Shown: positions 1 through 8,931, counted from the stretch's first letter. The stretch: 64,000 bases of DNA from Niveispirillum lacus (GCF_002251795.1 NZ_NOXU01000030.1:496001-560000); one strand, 5' to 3'. Notes: generated from the letters alone by a model not told the origin. Translations and numbers: made by a program.

Positions 1-1014
1 GCCCAGGCGCAGTTCGGCCAGCGTGCGCGGCAGCACCCCTTCCGCCAGCAGCATGGACAGGGCTTTCACGCCCGCAGGCTGCTCTCCGTCGCCGGCCCCA
101 AGATTGCCGACATAAAGATCGATTGCGTTCAGCACCAGGTCCAGGCGCAGCTTCTCCTGCCCGGCCAGTTCCTTTAGCGCCAGCGGGGAGGCCAGGATTT
201 CGGCCGCCAGACTGTCCAGCACCCGCATTTCGGTCAGGGTTAACGCCGGGGTGAACAGTTGGAACAGCCGGTCCAGCTTCTCCACCCAGCTTTTGGCATC
301 GGCCAGATGCGCGGCGACGGCGCGGTACAGCGCCCGGTCCCGCCCTTCCGCCGGCCCCTTATAGGCGCTGGCCACCTCTAACAGGCCACCCGGCCCAATC
401 TTCAAGGGAGGATTGCCCTTGGCCTCCTTGACCAGCGCGGCCAGACCATTATCGGCGATGGCCATCAGTTCCTTCATACGCGACACAGCGGTTTGTTTGG
501 TGCCCCGCACCTGGACCGATGCCAGGCGCTGCAACGCGCCCTGGACCGTCGTGCCGGCTTGGTCCAGCACGCGGGCATGCACCTCATAATTCAGGATTTC
601 CAGGGGCGTCAGGCGCCGTTCATCCAGATATTTGGCAAAGAAGCTGCGAAACATCTGTCGCTGGACATCGCCCATCAGGTCTTCCGGCTTGTCACACCAC
701 GACGCATCGCGCCCCGGATTGGCACGGGCCAGCGGGTCAACCTCCTGCACACCGCTGCGCAGGCGTTTGACCATGGTGACCGTTGTAACAAAATCATGGT
801 CTTTGTAATCAGAACGTCGAACAAGCCGGATACCATCGACCTCATTGCGCTGCACCAGCATGGCCGCTGACGGTTCCAATTGCCGCAGGTCGGGCGATTC
901 CCGCACCACCAGCCACAGGTCCGTATGGAAACTGTGCAGTTCATAGACCGTCTGGACGGTGCCAATGAGTTTCTGTTTGTCCACAGGTCTGGGCTCGATG
1001 AAACCGTCTGGCAC
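1..1014 (-). CDS. Unknown protein, C-terminus cut by the window edge
   Basis: The frame is open on the minus strand from about 1083 to base 1 and runs off the left edge. It reads as a soluble, helix-rich protein rich in Leu, Glu and Arg, with segments such as FRSFFAKYLDERRLTP and SRMKELMAIADNGLA. I see no signal peptide, membrane segment or known catalytic motif, and I do not recognise the family. The start is uncertain. A GTG at 1014 is in frame. The AGGAG-like site near 1087 lies against an in-frame ATT at 1083, and the TTG at 1082 is in another frame. The true N-terminus may therefore lie up to 23 codons upstream with a non-standard start, or there may be a frameshift. The real frame was chosen over the overlapping plus-strand frames because it stays open for over 1 kb. 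Confidence 0.5.
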   Translation of the reverse strand, partial: MPDGFIEPRPVDKQKLIGTVQTVYELHSFHTDLWLVVRESPDLRQLEPSAAMLVQRNEVDGIRLVRRSDYKDHDFVTTVTMVKRLRSGVQEVDPLARANPGRDASWCDKPEDLMGDVQRQMFRSFFAKYLDERRLTPLEILNYEVHARVLDQAGTTVQGALQRLASVQVRGTKQTAVSRMKELMAIADNGLAALVKEAKGNPPLKIGPGGLLEVASAYKGPAEGRDRALYRAVAAHLADAKSWVEKLDRLFQLFTPALTLTEMRVLDSLAAEILASPLALKELAGQEKLRLDLVLNAIDLYVGNLGAGDGEQPAGVKALSMLLAEGVLPRTLAELRLG

Positions 1015-1178
1015 ACCTGCCGTGAACCGGCGCGGCAGAGGCCAGCGATGGGAAGGTGTGAAAGCGGGGCTATCTTGCTCAATTCTCCTTCCGGGGTAAA
1101 CAGCGGAATAACGGATGTGCGCGATAGGCCAAAAGATATAGATAACTTCTACCACCTATGGGGGCATTCCTGCCGTGA

Positions 1179-1619
1179 TTATCCGGCTGAGGCCGCCCGC
1201 ACCATGGCCCTTTCCGGCATTTCCAGGCCACGGAAACCGAACTTGGCGTACAACCCATGCGCGTCGGCGGTGAAGAGCAGGAATCGGCGCAGCCCGGACC
1301 ATTCCGGGCGCATCACGACACTCTCAACCAGAAAGGTTCCCAGCCCGCCGCCCCGCCGCTGCGGGTCCACCCATACATCGGCCAGATAGGCAAAACTCAC
1401 ATGGTCGGTGATGACCCGGCAATAGCCAATTTGGAAACAATTGAAATCATATAACCCGATTGCCACGGAATGGCGGGCCGCTTTTTCCACCATCTCGCGG
1501 CTGATGCCCGCAGACCAGTAACTGCCGGTCAATGATGCGTGGATGAAGTCGAAATCCAGGCGCGCGGGGTCGTTGGTGACAAAGGCCCCATCCGCGCGGC
1601 AAACCGTCCAGATATGCAT
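1179..1619 (-). CDS. GNAT-family N-acetyltransferase
   Basis: A 146-residue protein of the acetyl-CoA-dependent GNAT fold. The acetyl-CoA pyrophosphate-binding loop is visible as RRGGGLGTFLV near residues 86-96, after the beta-4 strand YLADVWVDPQ. A C-terminal LYAKFGFRGLE matches the usual 'Y.k.GF' ending of the family. The substrate cannot be told from sequence. The start is the ATG at 1619 (MHIWTV), which has a GGGAGAC site upstream; an upstream in-frame start would add residues that do not fit the fold. It stands alone between the unknown gene on the left and the LysE/PhzF pair on the right. Confidence 0.75.
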   Translation of the reverse strand: MHIWTVCRADGAFVTNDPARLDFDFIHASLTGSYWSAGISREMVEKAARHSVAIGLYDFNCFQIGYCRVITDHVSFAYLADVWVDPQRRGGGLGTFLVESVVMRPEWSGLRRFLLFTADAHGLYAKFGFRGLEMPERAMVRAASAG

Positions 1620-1751
1620 TGACCTGTCTCCCTGTCGGTATCGTCTTTGCGGGGCATGGAAGCACGCCGCCAAGGGCCGGCGATGGTTGACACGGCTGGT
1701 TGGGGGGCCGTGAAGTCAGGGTCACCCACCTGCCGGCCATCGGTGCGGGGC

Positions 1752-2396
1752 TCAGCGGCCCATCGCCATATGGGCAGCCAGCCCGGCCAGCACCGATCCC
1801 ATCACCATCCGCTGAACGCGGGCCCAGAGCGGCCGGCTGTCCAGGAACCGGGCTATGCCACCGCCGATCATGACAAACACGGCATTGACCGACAGGCTGA
1901 TGGTGATCTGGATGGCGCCCAGCATCAGCCCCTGAACCAGCACGGACCCCCGTGCCGGGTCGATGAATTGCGGCAGAAGGGACAGGTACAGCATCGCCGC
2001 TTTTGGGTTCAGCAGATTGGTGACCAATCCCATGGTGAATAACCGTCTCCCGCTGTCTGGTGGCAGGTCGCGCACCTGAAAGGGGGAGTGGCCGCCCGGC
2101 CGCAAGGCGTTCCAGGCCAACCAGACCAGATAAGCCGCACCGGCCCAGCGAATGACTTCAAAGGTCAGGGGCAGGGCCGCCATCATCGCGGACAGGCCCA
2201 ACACCGTGGCGGTCAGAAAGATCACGAACCCCAAGCCCACACCGGCCAGCGATACCAGGCCGGCGGTGCGCCCCTGGCAGATCGACCGTGACACCAGATA
2301 GGCCATATTGGGGCCAGGCGTCAGCACCATGCCCAGGCACAGTGCCGCAAACGCCGCCAACACCGGCAGGGGCAGCGGCGACAACAGGTCAGACAT
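1752..2396 (-). CDS. LysE/RhtB-family amino-acid exporter (first copy)
   Basis: A 214-residue inner-membrane protein with about six hydrophobic segments. It carries the family hallmark near the N-terminus, GMVLTPGPNMAYLVSRS (about residues 23-39), and the mid-protein motif TNLLNPKAAMLYLSLLPQFI. The family exports amino acids or their analogues by proton antiport. Start ATG 2396 was chosen because it overlaps the stop of the upstream phzF-like gene by 8 bp (ATGTCTGA), a typical coupled-translation arrangement. It is probably expressed from the promoter upstream of that gene. The particular substrate is unknown; pairing with an isomerase-like enzyme and a MocR regulator suggests an amino-acid-derived compound. 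Confidence 0.85.
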   Translation of the reverse strand: MSDLLSPLPLPVLAAFAALCLGMVLTPGPNMAYLVSRSICQGRTAGLVSLAGVGLGFVIFLTATVLGLSAMMAALPLTFEVIRWAGAAYLVWLAWNALRPGGHSPFQVRDLPPDSGRRLFTMGLVTNLLNPKAAMLYLSLLPQFIDPARGSVLVQGLMLGAIQITISLSVNAVFVMIGGGIARFLDSRPLWARVQRMVMGSVLAGLAAHMAMGR

Positions 2397-3174
2397 GGAT
2401 GAACCCTTCCAGGTACAAAACGGCCTGCCCGGCAATGTGCACCCGGTTGCCCAGAAGCTGGCACCGCAGGGTGCCGCCGCGTGCCGATACCTGACGTGCG
2501 TTCAGCCGCTCCTTGCCCAGACGCTGCGCCCAGTAAGGGGTCAGGGTGCAATGGGCGGAACCCGTGACCGGATCTTCTGGAATGCCATCCATGGGGGCAA
2601 AGAAGCGGGAGACAAAATCCACGCCATCGCTGCCCGGTGCCGTCACGATCACCATCCGGCCAACAGTGTTCAACAGGGAAAAATCCGGGGACAGGGACCG
2701 TACCGTCGCCTCATCGGGATAGACGACCAGCCAGTCACGGGCGGCCAGTACCTGTTCGGGCACGGGTCCGCCCAAGGCACGCACCAGATCGGGATGCACT
2801 GGCACGGCGACCGGGGCGCGGGTCGGGAAATCCAGTATGTACACCCCGTCGGCAAACAGGACGCGCAACTCGCCCGCCACCTTGGTCTGGAAACGCAGTT
2901 CTGCGCAGTCAGGCTCGATAAAGTGACGGATGACAAAGGCTGATGCCAGGGTCGCATGTCCGCACAGATCAATCTCATTGGCTGGTGTGAACCAGCGGAT
3001 GAACCAACCGTCCGCGTCGCGCCGGATGAAGGCGGTTTCGGCCAGATTGTTCTCCGCCGCGATGGACTGCATCACCGCATCCGGCAGCCAGTGCTCAAGC
3101 GGGACGACGGCGGCTGGATTACCGGCGAACAGATGGTCGGCGAAGGCATCGACCTGATAGATCGGCAGGCGCAT
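2389..3174 (-). CDS. PhzF-family isomerase-like protein
   Basis: A 261-residue cytoplasmic protein of the PhzF/YddE superfamily (diaminopimelate-epimerase-like fold). Landmarks in order are YQVDAFADHLFAGNPAAV (6-23), NNLAETAF with the expected catalytic Glu at about residue 46, CGHATLASA, and near the C-terminus DPVTGSAHCTL. Family members isomerise or cyclise small acids; the phenazine enzyme PhzF is one member, but no phenazine genes are present here, so the substrate is open. Start ATG 3174 follows an AGAAAGGA site. The stop overlaps the start of the LysE exporter, giving a two-gene operon. The 260-bp upstream region carries GGGTACAAT sites shared with the nearby regulator's own promoter. 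Confidence 0.85.
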   Translation of the reverse strand: MRLPIYQVDAFADHLFAGNPAAVVPLEHWLPDAVMQSIAAENNLAETAFIRRDADGWFIRWFTPANEIDLCGHATLASAFVIRHFIEPDCAELRFQTKVAGELRVLFADGVYILDFPTRAPVAVPVHPDLVRALGGPVPEQVLAARDWLVVYPDEATVRSLSPDFSLLNTVGRMVIVTAPGSDGVDFVSRFFAPMDGIPEDPVTGSAHCTLTPYWAQRLGKERLNARQVSARGGTLRCQLLGNRVHIAGQAVLYLEGFIHV

Positions 3175-3379
3175 GATCCTGTCCTTTCTGGGGTGAAACG
3201 GTGACACGCTGGCGCGCGGGCAGGGGGAGGGCGGAACGGATCATGGGAACGATGAACCGGCGGCCTGCTCACACCCTCTCTGCGCATTCGGCACATCCGT
3301 TGGTGCAGTGGGCGGTCGCAAACACCTGTCCATGATTCTTCCCTACCAGGGTGCTGCCCCCCTTGGGGGCGCAATAATT

Positions 3380-3423
3380 GGGTACAATCATGACAATATG
3401 GCATCAATGGGTAAATTGTACCC
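3380..3423. promoter_or_regulatory. Candidate operator upstream of the phzF-lysE operon
   Basis: GGGTACAAT at 3380-3388 faces its exact reverse complement ATTGTACCC at 3415-3423. A further GACAAT lies at 3392-3397. The 9-bp arms are perfect and separated by 26 bp. The same core (GGGACAAT) recurs in the intergenic region in front of the divergent MocR-type regulator, so a shared binding protein is likely. MocR/GntR regulators bind repeated half-sites in DNA; that this is their site is inference. Confidence 0.45.
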
Positions 3424-3435
3424 GTAACAAGATCG

Positions 3436-4038
3436 TCAAACCAGCAACAGCATGGCGCTGGCTGCCGTGGCCAGACCCAGCGCGCCGTTAAACAGCCGCA
3501 GGCGGCGATCATCATGCAGCCATTGCCCCACGGCCTGCCCGAACAGCACCCAGACAAGGGTCCAGGGCATGCCGACGACCAGGAACATGGCGGTGACCGT
3601 GATGATACTGCCCATCTCCCCCAGTTGCGGCATGCGATAGATGGCATGCACCGACAGGGCCATGGCCAGACCTTTCGGGTTGATGAACTGGAAGGCGGCC
3701 GCTTGCAGGAAGGTCAGGGGACGGTCACGCGATCCCGCCTCCGGCCGCCCGGCGGTCCCGATCTTCCAGGAAAGATAAAGCATATAGGCCACGCCGGCAT
3801 ATTTCAGGATTGGCTCCAGGACTGGTGCGATCCGCATCAACGCTTCGCCGCCGATCCCGGCCAGCAGCAGCAGCGATCCGAAACCCACCAGTATGCCCAG
3901 AAGATTGGGCACAGTACGTCGGACACCGAATGTAGCGCCACTGGCGGCCAGGATCATGTTGTTGGGACCGGGCGTCACCGACGTGGCGACGCAATAGGCC
4001 GCCAGCGCCAGCAGGGTCTCAGCAAGGCTGTTTTCCAT
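3436..4038 (-). CDS. LysE/RhtB-family amino-acid exporter (second copy)
   Basis: A 200-residue membrane protein with about six hydrophobic segments. The family motif is present as VATSVTPGPNNMILAASG (residues 17-34), and FQFINPKGLAMALS fits the conserved mid-protein loop. It is clearly a paralogue type distinct from the LysE copy at 1752-2396. Start ATG 4038 (MENSL) is preceded by GGAAGGCGC; the longer frame upstream would overlap the operator sites. It is transcribed divergently from the MocR-type regulator at 4240, separated by 201 bp with several shared motif copies. That arrangement is typical of a regulator controlling an exporter. The exported compound is unknown. Confidence 0.85.
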   Translation of the reverse strand: MENSLAETLLALAAYCVATSVTPGPNNMILAASGATFGVRRTVPNLLGILVGFGSLLLLAGIGGEALMRIAPVLEPILKYAGVAYMLYLSWKIGTAGRPEAGSRDRPLTFLQAAAFQFINPKGLAMALSVHAIYRMPQLGEMGSIITVTAMFLVVGMPWTLVWVLFGQAVGQWLHDDRRLRLFNGALGLATAASAMLLLV

Positions 4039-4070
4039 CGGAGCGCCTTCCGGTGAGGGGGACACATATA

Positions 4071-4214
4071 ATTGTCCCTCTTGGTTTGCGACAATTGTCA
4101 CCCTGTGCTGCGCTTGGGGTGGGTTGAACCCGTCACCATTCTTGGATATTCTGGGGACAATAAAGCGTCAATGTGCGGATTGTTACGGGCACCCATGCGG
4201 TGCAGGGGGACAAT
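4071..4214. promoter_or_regulatory. Cluster of GGGACAAT-type sites between exporter and regulator
   Basis: The divergent region holds ATTGTCCC at 4071-4078, the perfect palindrome GACAATTGTC at 4090-4099, GGGGACAAT at 4153-4161 and GGGGACAAT at 4206-4214. The last two are direct repeats 53 bp apart, about five helical turns. Repeated half-sites spaced by whole turns fit binding by a dimeric MocR-type regulator and looping. The role is inferred. Confidence 0.45.
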
Positions 4215-4239
4215 TTCCGCTCTTTCTGGGACCAGGCCG

Positions 4240-5661
4240 ATGAATCAGCCCGCCACCGTCCGTTGGCAACCTGCCATCGCCCATCGTCCGGGCCCCCTGT
4301 ACCGGGCCATCGCGGCGGCCCTGGCCGAAGATATCGGCAATGGCACCCTGCCGCCGGGCACCCGCCTGCCCACCCACCGCGATCTGGCCTGGGATTTGAA
4401 GGTAACGGTCGGCACCATCACCCGGGCCTATCAGGAAGCTGAACGCCAGGGTTTGATCGGCGGGGAGGTGGGGCGCGGCACCTTTGTACGCGATCCGCGC
4501 CGTCTGGTCGAACCGGTGGTGGAGTCGGGGGGTGGCCTGTTGGAGATGAATCTGGGTCTGATCGACCTGTCGGTGAACGCCACGGCGTTATGGCCCGATG
4601 CCCCGGCATTGACGGCGGCGACACAGGCGGTGGCCCTGCGTCCCGATCTGGTGTCGCTGATGTCCTACCAGACGCCGCTTGGCCATCATCGGCTGCGTGC
4701 TGCCATCGCCGATTGGCTGGCCGACAGCGCCGATCTTCATGTCGCCGCCGACCAGGTGCTGCTGGCTGTGGGCGGGCAGGGGGCCATGCTGACAGCTTTG
4801 TCGGCCGTGACACGGCCCGGCGATACGCTCCTGGTCGAACAGGTGACCTATCCTGGCCTGCGGGCTGTGGCCCTGCATCTTGGCCTGCGGCTGGTGCCGG
4901 TGGCCATGGATGCCGACGGACTGTTGCCAGACGCGGTGGAACAGGCGGCGCGCAGCCATGGTGCCCATGCGCTGTACTGTATGCCGACCTTGCAGAACCC
5001 GACCACTATCACCCTGTCACTGGAACGGCGTCGCGCACTGGTAGAGGTGGCGCGCCGTATCGGCCTGATGCTGATCGAAGATGATGTCTACGGGTTCTTG
5101 AAACAGCCATCGCCGCCGACGCTGCACAGCCTTGGGCCCGACGTGACGCTCTATGTCAGCAGTCTTTCCAAATCGCTGTTTCCCGGTCTGCGCACCGGCT
5201 TCATTGTCGGACCCCGGCCGTTATTTGACCGTCTTGCCACCATCCTGCGGGCCACCGTGCTGGCGCCGGCTCATCTGGGCACCGTGGTGGCCGCCGAACT
5301 CATCGACAGTGGAGAGGCGGGACGCATCGCCCAGCGCCGCCGCTGCCTGGTGGCCGAACGTCAGTCCCTGGCCCGCACAATCCTGTCCGGGCTTGACCTG
5401 TCGGGCAGCGATCCGGCGGTTACCCATCTCTGGCTGCCCCTGCCGGAAACGGTGCGGCGCGATGAACTGGTGCGGGGCGCGCTGGAACGTGGTGTCAAGA
5501 TCACCGCTGCCGACGGCTTTGGCGTCGGCCGGGGGGAGGTACCGAACGCGGTCCGGATCTGCCTGATGGGTGTGGACCATTCCGCACAATTGGAAAAGGG
5601 CCTGTCGGTTCTTGACGGGCTGATCTCCAACCCGGTGGCCAGCGCTTCTGCCTGGGTGTGA
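4240..5661 (+). CDS. MocR-type regulator (GntR HTH fused to aminotransferase-like domain)
   Basis: A 473-residue protein. Residues about 20-85 form a GntR-type winged helix, with GTLPPGTRLPTHRDLA, VTVGTITRAYQEAE and GRGTFV. The remainder is a class I aminotransferase fold, with a conserved MPTLQNPTTITL segment, IEDDVYGFL, and the PLP lysine in VSSLSKSLFPGLRTG. Such proteins (GabR, PdxR) sense amino acids, amines or pyridoxal phosphate and act as regulators rather than free enzymes. Start ATG 4240 (MNQPAT) is chosen because it begins right before the HTH; a longer frame from 4072 would encode the operator region. It is divergent to a LysE exporter and is probably the regulator of both exporter units. 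Confidence 0.88.
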   Translation: MNQPATVRWQPAIAHRPGPLYRAIAAALAEDIGNGTLPPGTRLPTHRDLAWDLKVTVGTITRAYQEAERQGLIGGEVGRGTFVRDPRRLVEPVVESGGGLLEMNLGLIDLSVNATALWPDAPALTAATQAVALRPDLVSLMSYQTPLGHHRLRAAIADWLADSADLHVAADQVLLAVGGQGAMLTALSAVTRPGDTLLVEQVTYPGLRAVALHLGLRLVPVAMDADGLLPDAVEQAARSHGAHALYCMPTLQNPTTITLSLERRRALVEVARRIGLMLIEDDVYGFLKQPSPPTLHSLGPDVTLYVSSLSKSLFPGLRTGFIVGPRPLFDRLATILRATVLAPAHLGTVVAAELIDSGEAGRIAQRRRCLVAERQSLARTILSGLDLSGSDPAVTHLWLPLPETVRRDELVRGALERGVKITAADGFGVGRGEVPNAVRICLMGVDHSAQLEKGLSVLDGLISNPVASASAWV

Positions 5662-5804
5662 ACAGGTTTGATGGGTTCCGGCAGGGGTTTGACGGGGCGG
5701 GTACGGGCCACCTCCTAATTTTATTTCCCCTGCGCTGCCTGCACAGCAGCATTCCAATCCCTGCGCAGCGATGCCCCATTGACGGGCACCTTGCAAGCCC
5801 ATAG

Positions 5805-5864
5805 CTTCGGCGGCGGGTCACACCCCCCCAACGGGGTGCTACTATTCTGGAAGGAATAGCCATA
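5805..5864 (+). ncRNA. Candidate serC 5' leader with ribosome-site hairpin
   Basis: Two hairpins sit directly before serC. CACCCC at 5821-5826 pairs with GGGGTG at 5833-5838. CTATTC at 5842-5847 pairs with GAATAG at 5854-5859 around the loop TGGAAG. The second hairpin contains the ribosome-binding site (GGAAGGA, about 5849-5855) in its loop and 3' arm, so folding would hide it from ribosomes. A serC-leader RNA motif is known in Alphaproteobacteria from comparative genomics. Whether this is that motif needs a covariance-model search. The 5' limit is a guess. Confidence 0.4.
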
Positions 5865-7022
5865 ATGGCTGCGCCGAAGCCGGGCAATCGCCCCGCCAAT
5901 CCGCAATTCTCGTCTGGTCCCTGCGCCAAGCGCCCCGGCTGGACGATCGACGCCCTGAAGGGCGCCCTGACGGGCCGCTCGCACCGCTCCAAGCCCGGCA
6001 AGGCCAAGCTGGAGCAGGTGATTACCCTCTCCAAAGAAATTCTGGGCATCCCCGCCGATTATCGGCTGGGCATTGTTCCCGCCTCTGACACGGGCGCCGT
6101 TGAAATGGCGATGTGGTCGTTGCTGGGGGCCCGTGGCGTCGACATGCTGGCCTGGGAAAGCTTCGGCAAGGATTGGGTCACCGACGTTGTTAAGCAGCTT
6201 AAGCTGACCGATGTCCGTCAGATGATCGCCGGTTACGGCGCACTGCCCGACCTCGCCGCCGTTGATTTCTCCCGCGATGTCGTCTTCACCTGGAACGGCA
6301 CCACCTCGGGTGTGCGTGTCGCCAATGGCGACTGGATTGCCGCTGATCGTGAAGGTCTGACCATCTGCGACGCGACGTCCGCCGCGTTCGCCATGGACCT
6401 GCCCTGGGATAAGCTGGATGTCGTCACCTGGTCCTGGCAGAAGGTGCTGGGCGGTGAGGCGGCCCACGGCATGATCGCGCTGTCGCCGCGCGCCGTTGAC
6501 CGGCTGCTGACCTACAAGCCGGCCTGGCCCCTGCCGAAGATTTTCCGCATGGCCAGCAATGGCAAGCTGTCGGAAGGCATCTTCAAGGGTGAGACGATCA
6601 ACACCCCGTCGATGATCGCCGTCGAAGACGCGCTGGACGGCCTGAACTGGGCCCAATCCGTGGGTGGCCTGGAAGGGCTGATCGGCCGGTCGGAAGCCAA
6701 CCTGAAGGCGGTGGCTGATTGGGTGGCCAAGACGGACTGGGTCGATTTCCTGGCCGACACGGTGGAAAGCCGTTCCTGCACCTCCATCTGCCTGAAGATT
6801 GTCGACCCCTGGGCGACCGAACAGCCGGCAGAGGCACAGGCCGAGATTGCCAAGAAGCTGACGTCGCTGCTGGAAAAGGAAGGCGTGGCGCTGGACGCCG
6901 GCTCCTATCGCGATGCCCCGCCGGGCATCCGCATCTGGGGCGGTGCTACCGTCGAGAATGCCGACATTGTGGCCCTGCTGCCCTGGCTCGACTGGGCCTA
7001 TGAAACGGTCAAGGCTGGCTGA
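5865..7022 (+). CDS. serC: Phosphoserine transaminase
   Basis: A 385-residue PLP enzyme that converts 3-phosphohydroxypyruvate and glutamate to phosphoserine, the second step of serine synthesis; related chemistry serves pyridoxal phosphate synthesis. It belongs to the form common in Alphaproteobacteria. It begins [18 protein letters not shown], contains [13 protein letters not shown], and has the PLP lysine in [15 protein letters not shown] near residue 195. Residues ETINTPSM follow the cofactor domain. The start ATG 5865 has an AAGGA site inside a hairpin. serA follows 125 bp downstream in the same direction, so the two enzymes of the pathway are likely co-transcribed. Confidence 0.93.
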   Translation: MAAPKPGNRPANPQFSSGPCAKRPGWTIDALKGALTGRSHRSKPGKAKLEQVITLSKEILGIPADYRLGIVPASDTGAVEMAMWSLLGARGVDMLAWESFGKDWVTDVVKQLKLTDVRQMIAGYGALPDLAAVDFSRDVVFTWNGTTSGVRVANGDWIAADREGLTICDATSAAFAMDLPWDKLDVVTWSWQKVLGGEAAHGMIALSPRAVDRLLTYKPAWPLPKIFRMASNGKLSEGIFKGETINTPSMIAVEDALDGLNWAQSVGGLEGLIGRSEANLKAVADWVAKTDWVDFLADTVESRSCTSICLKIVDPWATEQPAEAQAEIAKKLTSLLEKEGVALDAGSYRDAPPGIRIWGGATVENADIVALLPWLDWAYETVKAG

Positions 7023-7147
7023 TTGATGGTTGGGGACGGGTAACAATCCCCGTCCTCCCCTTATCCCTGATTTTCCTGAGCGCCCGTCGGCGGGGTCATG
7101 CATCCCCCTGATGACGTGCGGCGCCCTGTCCCGTGAAGGATACTCCC

Positions 7148-8728
7148 ATGCCCAAGGTTCTGATTTCCGACAGCCTGTCCCCCCGCGCCGTTGAGATTTT
7201 CAAGGAGCGCGGCGTCGAGGTCGACGTTAAGGTCGGTCTGAAGCCGGACGAGTTGAAGGCCATCATCGGCGACTATGATGGCCTGGCCATCCGTTCCAAC
7301 ACCAAGGTGACCAAGGATATCCTGGCCGCCGCCACCAACCTGAAGGTTGTCGGCCGCGCCGGTATCGGCGTTGATAACGTCGACATTCCCGCCGCCACGG
7401 CCCGTGGCGTCGTTGTGATGAACACGCCGTTCGGCAATTCCATCACCACCGCCGAGCACGCCATCGCCATGATGTTCGCGCTGGCCCGTGAAATCCCGGC
7501 GGCCAACGCCTCTACCCATGCCGGCAAGTGGGAAAAGAACCGCTTCATGGGCGTGGAGCTGTTCGGCAAGGTGCTGGGCGTTATCGGCTGCGGCAATATC
7601 GGCGGCATTGTCGCCGACCGCGCCATCGGCCTGAAGATGAAGGTCATCGCCTTTGACCCGTTCCTGTCGCCGGAGCGCGCCACCGAAATCGGCGTGGAAA
7701 AGGTGGAACTGGACGATCTGCTGCGCCGCGCCGACTTCATCACCCTGCATACGCCGCTGACCGAGGCGACCAAGAACGTTCTGGACGCCAAGGCCCTGGC
7801 CAAGACCAAGAAGGGCGTGCGCATCATCAACTGCGCCCGTGGTGGCCTGATCGTGGAAGAGGCCTTGCAGGCCGCCATTGAGGCCGGCCATGTGGCCGGT
7901 GCCGCGCTCGACGTGTTCGCCGAAGAACCCGCCAAGTCTCACCCGCTGTTCGGCAATGAAAAGGTGGTGGCCACGCCGCACCTGGGCGCCTCCACGACGG
8001 AAGCGCAGGAGAATGTCGCGTTGCAGGTGGCCGAGCAGTTGGCCGACTATCTGGTCAATGGCGCCGTCGTCAACGCGCTGAACATGCCCTCGGTGACCGC
8101 AGAAGAGGCGCCGCGTCTGCGCCCCTACATGAAGCTGGCCGAACAGTTGGGTGGTTTTGTCGGCCAGTTGATTGATGGCAGCCTGAAGGGTGTGACCATC
8201 GAATATGAAGGCCAGGCTGCCGCGCTGAACACCAAGCCGTTGACCGCCATCGTGCTGAAGGGCCTGCTGGGCCCGCTGATGGAGTCGGTGAACATGGTCA
8301 ATGCCCCCGTCATTGCCAAGGAGCGTGACATCAAGGTGGCGGAGACCAAGCGCACCGTGGATGGGGATTACCACACGCTGGTCCGCATCATCGTCACCAC
8401 CGACAAGGGCACCAGCAGCGTTACCGGCACCCTGTTCGGTGGTGACAAGCCGCGTCTGGTCGAAATTGACGATGTGCCGATCGAAGCGGAGGTGACGCCC
8501 TTCATGCTGTTTGTCCGCAACGAGGACAAGCCGGGCTTCATCGGCAAGCTGGGCACGACGCTGGGCAATGCCAGCGTCAATATCGCCACCTTCCATCTGG
8601 GCCGCACGGCGCCGGGTGCCAACGCCATCTGTCTGGTGTCGGTTGATCAGAAGGTCGACGATGCCCTGCTGGCGACCATCCGCGCTCTGCCCAGCGTGGT
8701 GCGTGCAACCGAACTGACCTTCGCCTGA
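7148..8728 (+). CDS. serA: D-3-phosphoglycerate dehydrogenase
   Basis: A 526-residue cytoplasmic enzyme that oxidises 3-phosphoglycerate with NAD, the first committed step of serine synthesis. In order: substrate/NAD domains with VVGRAGIGVDNVDI, the Rossmann motif GVIGCGNIGGIVADRAIG, the catalytic Arg/Glu/His regions in INCARGGLIVEE, DVFAEEP and TPHLGAST. These are followed by an intervening domain and a C-terminal ACT domain (about 450-526, FVRNEDKPGFIGKLG) that normally gives serine feedback control. This is the long form. ATG 7148 is preferred over the upstream GTG because AAGGA lies seven bases before it. A strong terminator follows at 8759. Confidence 0.95.
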   Translation: MPKVLISDSLSPRAVEIFKERGVEVDVKVGLKPDELKAIIGDYDGLAIRSNTKVTKDILAAATNLKVVGRAGIGVDNVDIPAATARGVVVMNTPFGNSITTAEHAIAMMFALAREIPAANASTHAGKWEKNRFMGVELFGKVLGVIGCGNIGGIVADRAIGLKMKVIAFDPFLSPERATEIGVEKVELDDLLRRADFITLHTPLTEATKNVLDAKALAKTKKGVRIINCARGGLIVEEALQAAIEAGHVAGAALDVFAEEPAKSHPLFGNEKVVATPHLGASTTEAQENVALQVAEQLADYLVNGAVVNALNMPSVTAEEAPRLRPYMKLAEQLGGFVGQLIDGSLKGVTIEYEGQAAALNTKPLTAIVLKGLLGPLMESVNMVNAPVIAKERDIKVAETKRTVDGDYHTLVRIIVTTDKGTSSVTGTLFGGDKPRLVEIDDVPIEAEVTPFMLFVRNEDKPGFIGKLGTTLGNASVNIATFHLGRTAPGANAICLVSVDQKVDDALLATIRALPSVVRATELTFA

Positions 8729-8758
8729 TGGCCGCATCGGCGTAAAGGGCGTGGCTGG

Positions 8759-8791
8759 GGGGGGAGGGCATCTGTCCTCCCCCTTTCTGTT
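8759..8791 (+). terminator. Rho-independent terminator after serA
   Basis: GGGGGAGG at 8760-8767 pairs with CCTCCCCC at 8776-8783 across an 8-base loop. The T-rich run TTTCTGTTT follows. It lies 31 bp after the serA stop, closing the serC-serA unit. Confidence 0.8.
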
Positions 8792-8931
8792 TGCCGCCTT
8801 CCTATCCGAAAGTGATGGGTTTGGTGGAAAATCGTAACCATGCCGTTCGATAGTTTGTGCTATGTAGTCTGTCGGACCCGGTGCTTCCGGGTCCATGATC
8901 TGACAACCCCAGAGACGCAAGGCCTTTGCAG

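Noticed and set aside
5721..7103. A 460-residue open frame antisense to serC
   Set aside because: It is fully covered by the conserved serC gene and its protein is low in recognisable motifs.
7061..8920. A 619-residue open frame antisense to serA
   Set aside because: It is the complement of a highly conserved serA with normal codon use on the plus strand, and its protein has the Gly/His/Gln/Arg-rich character of a GC-rich antisense frame.
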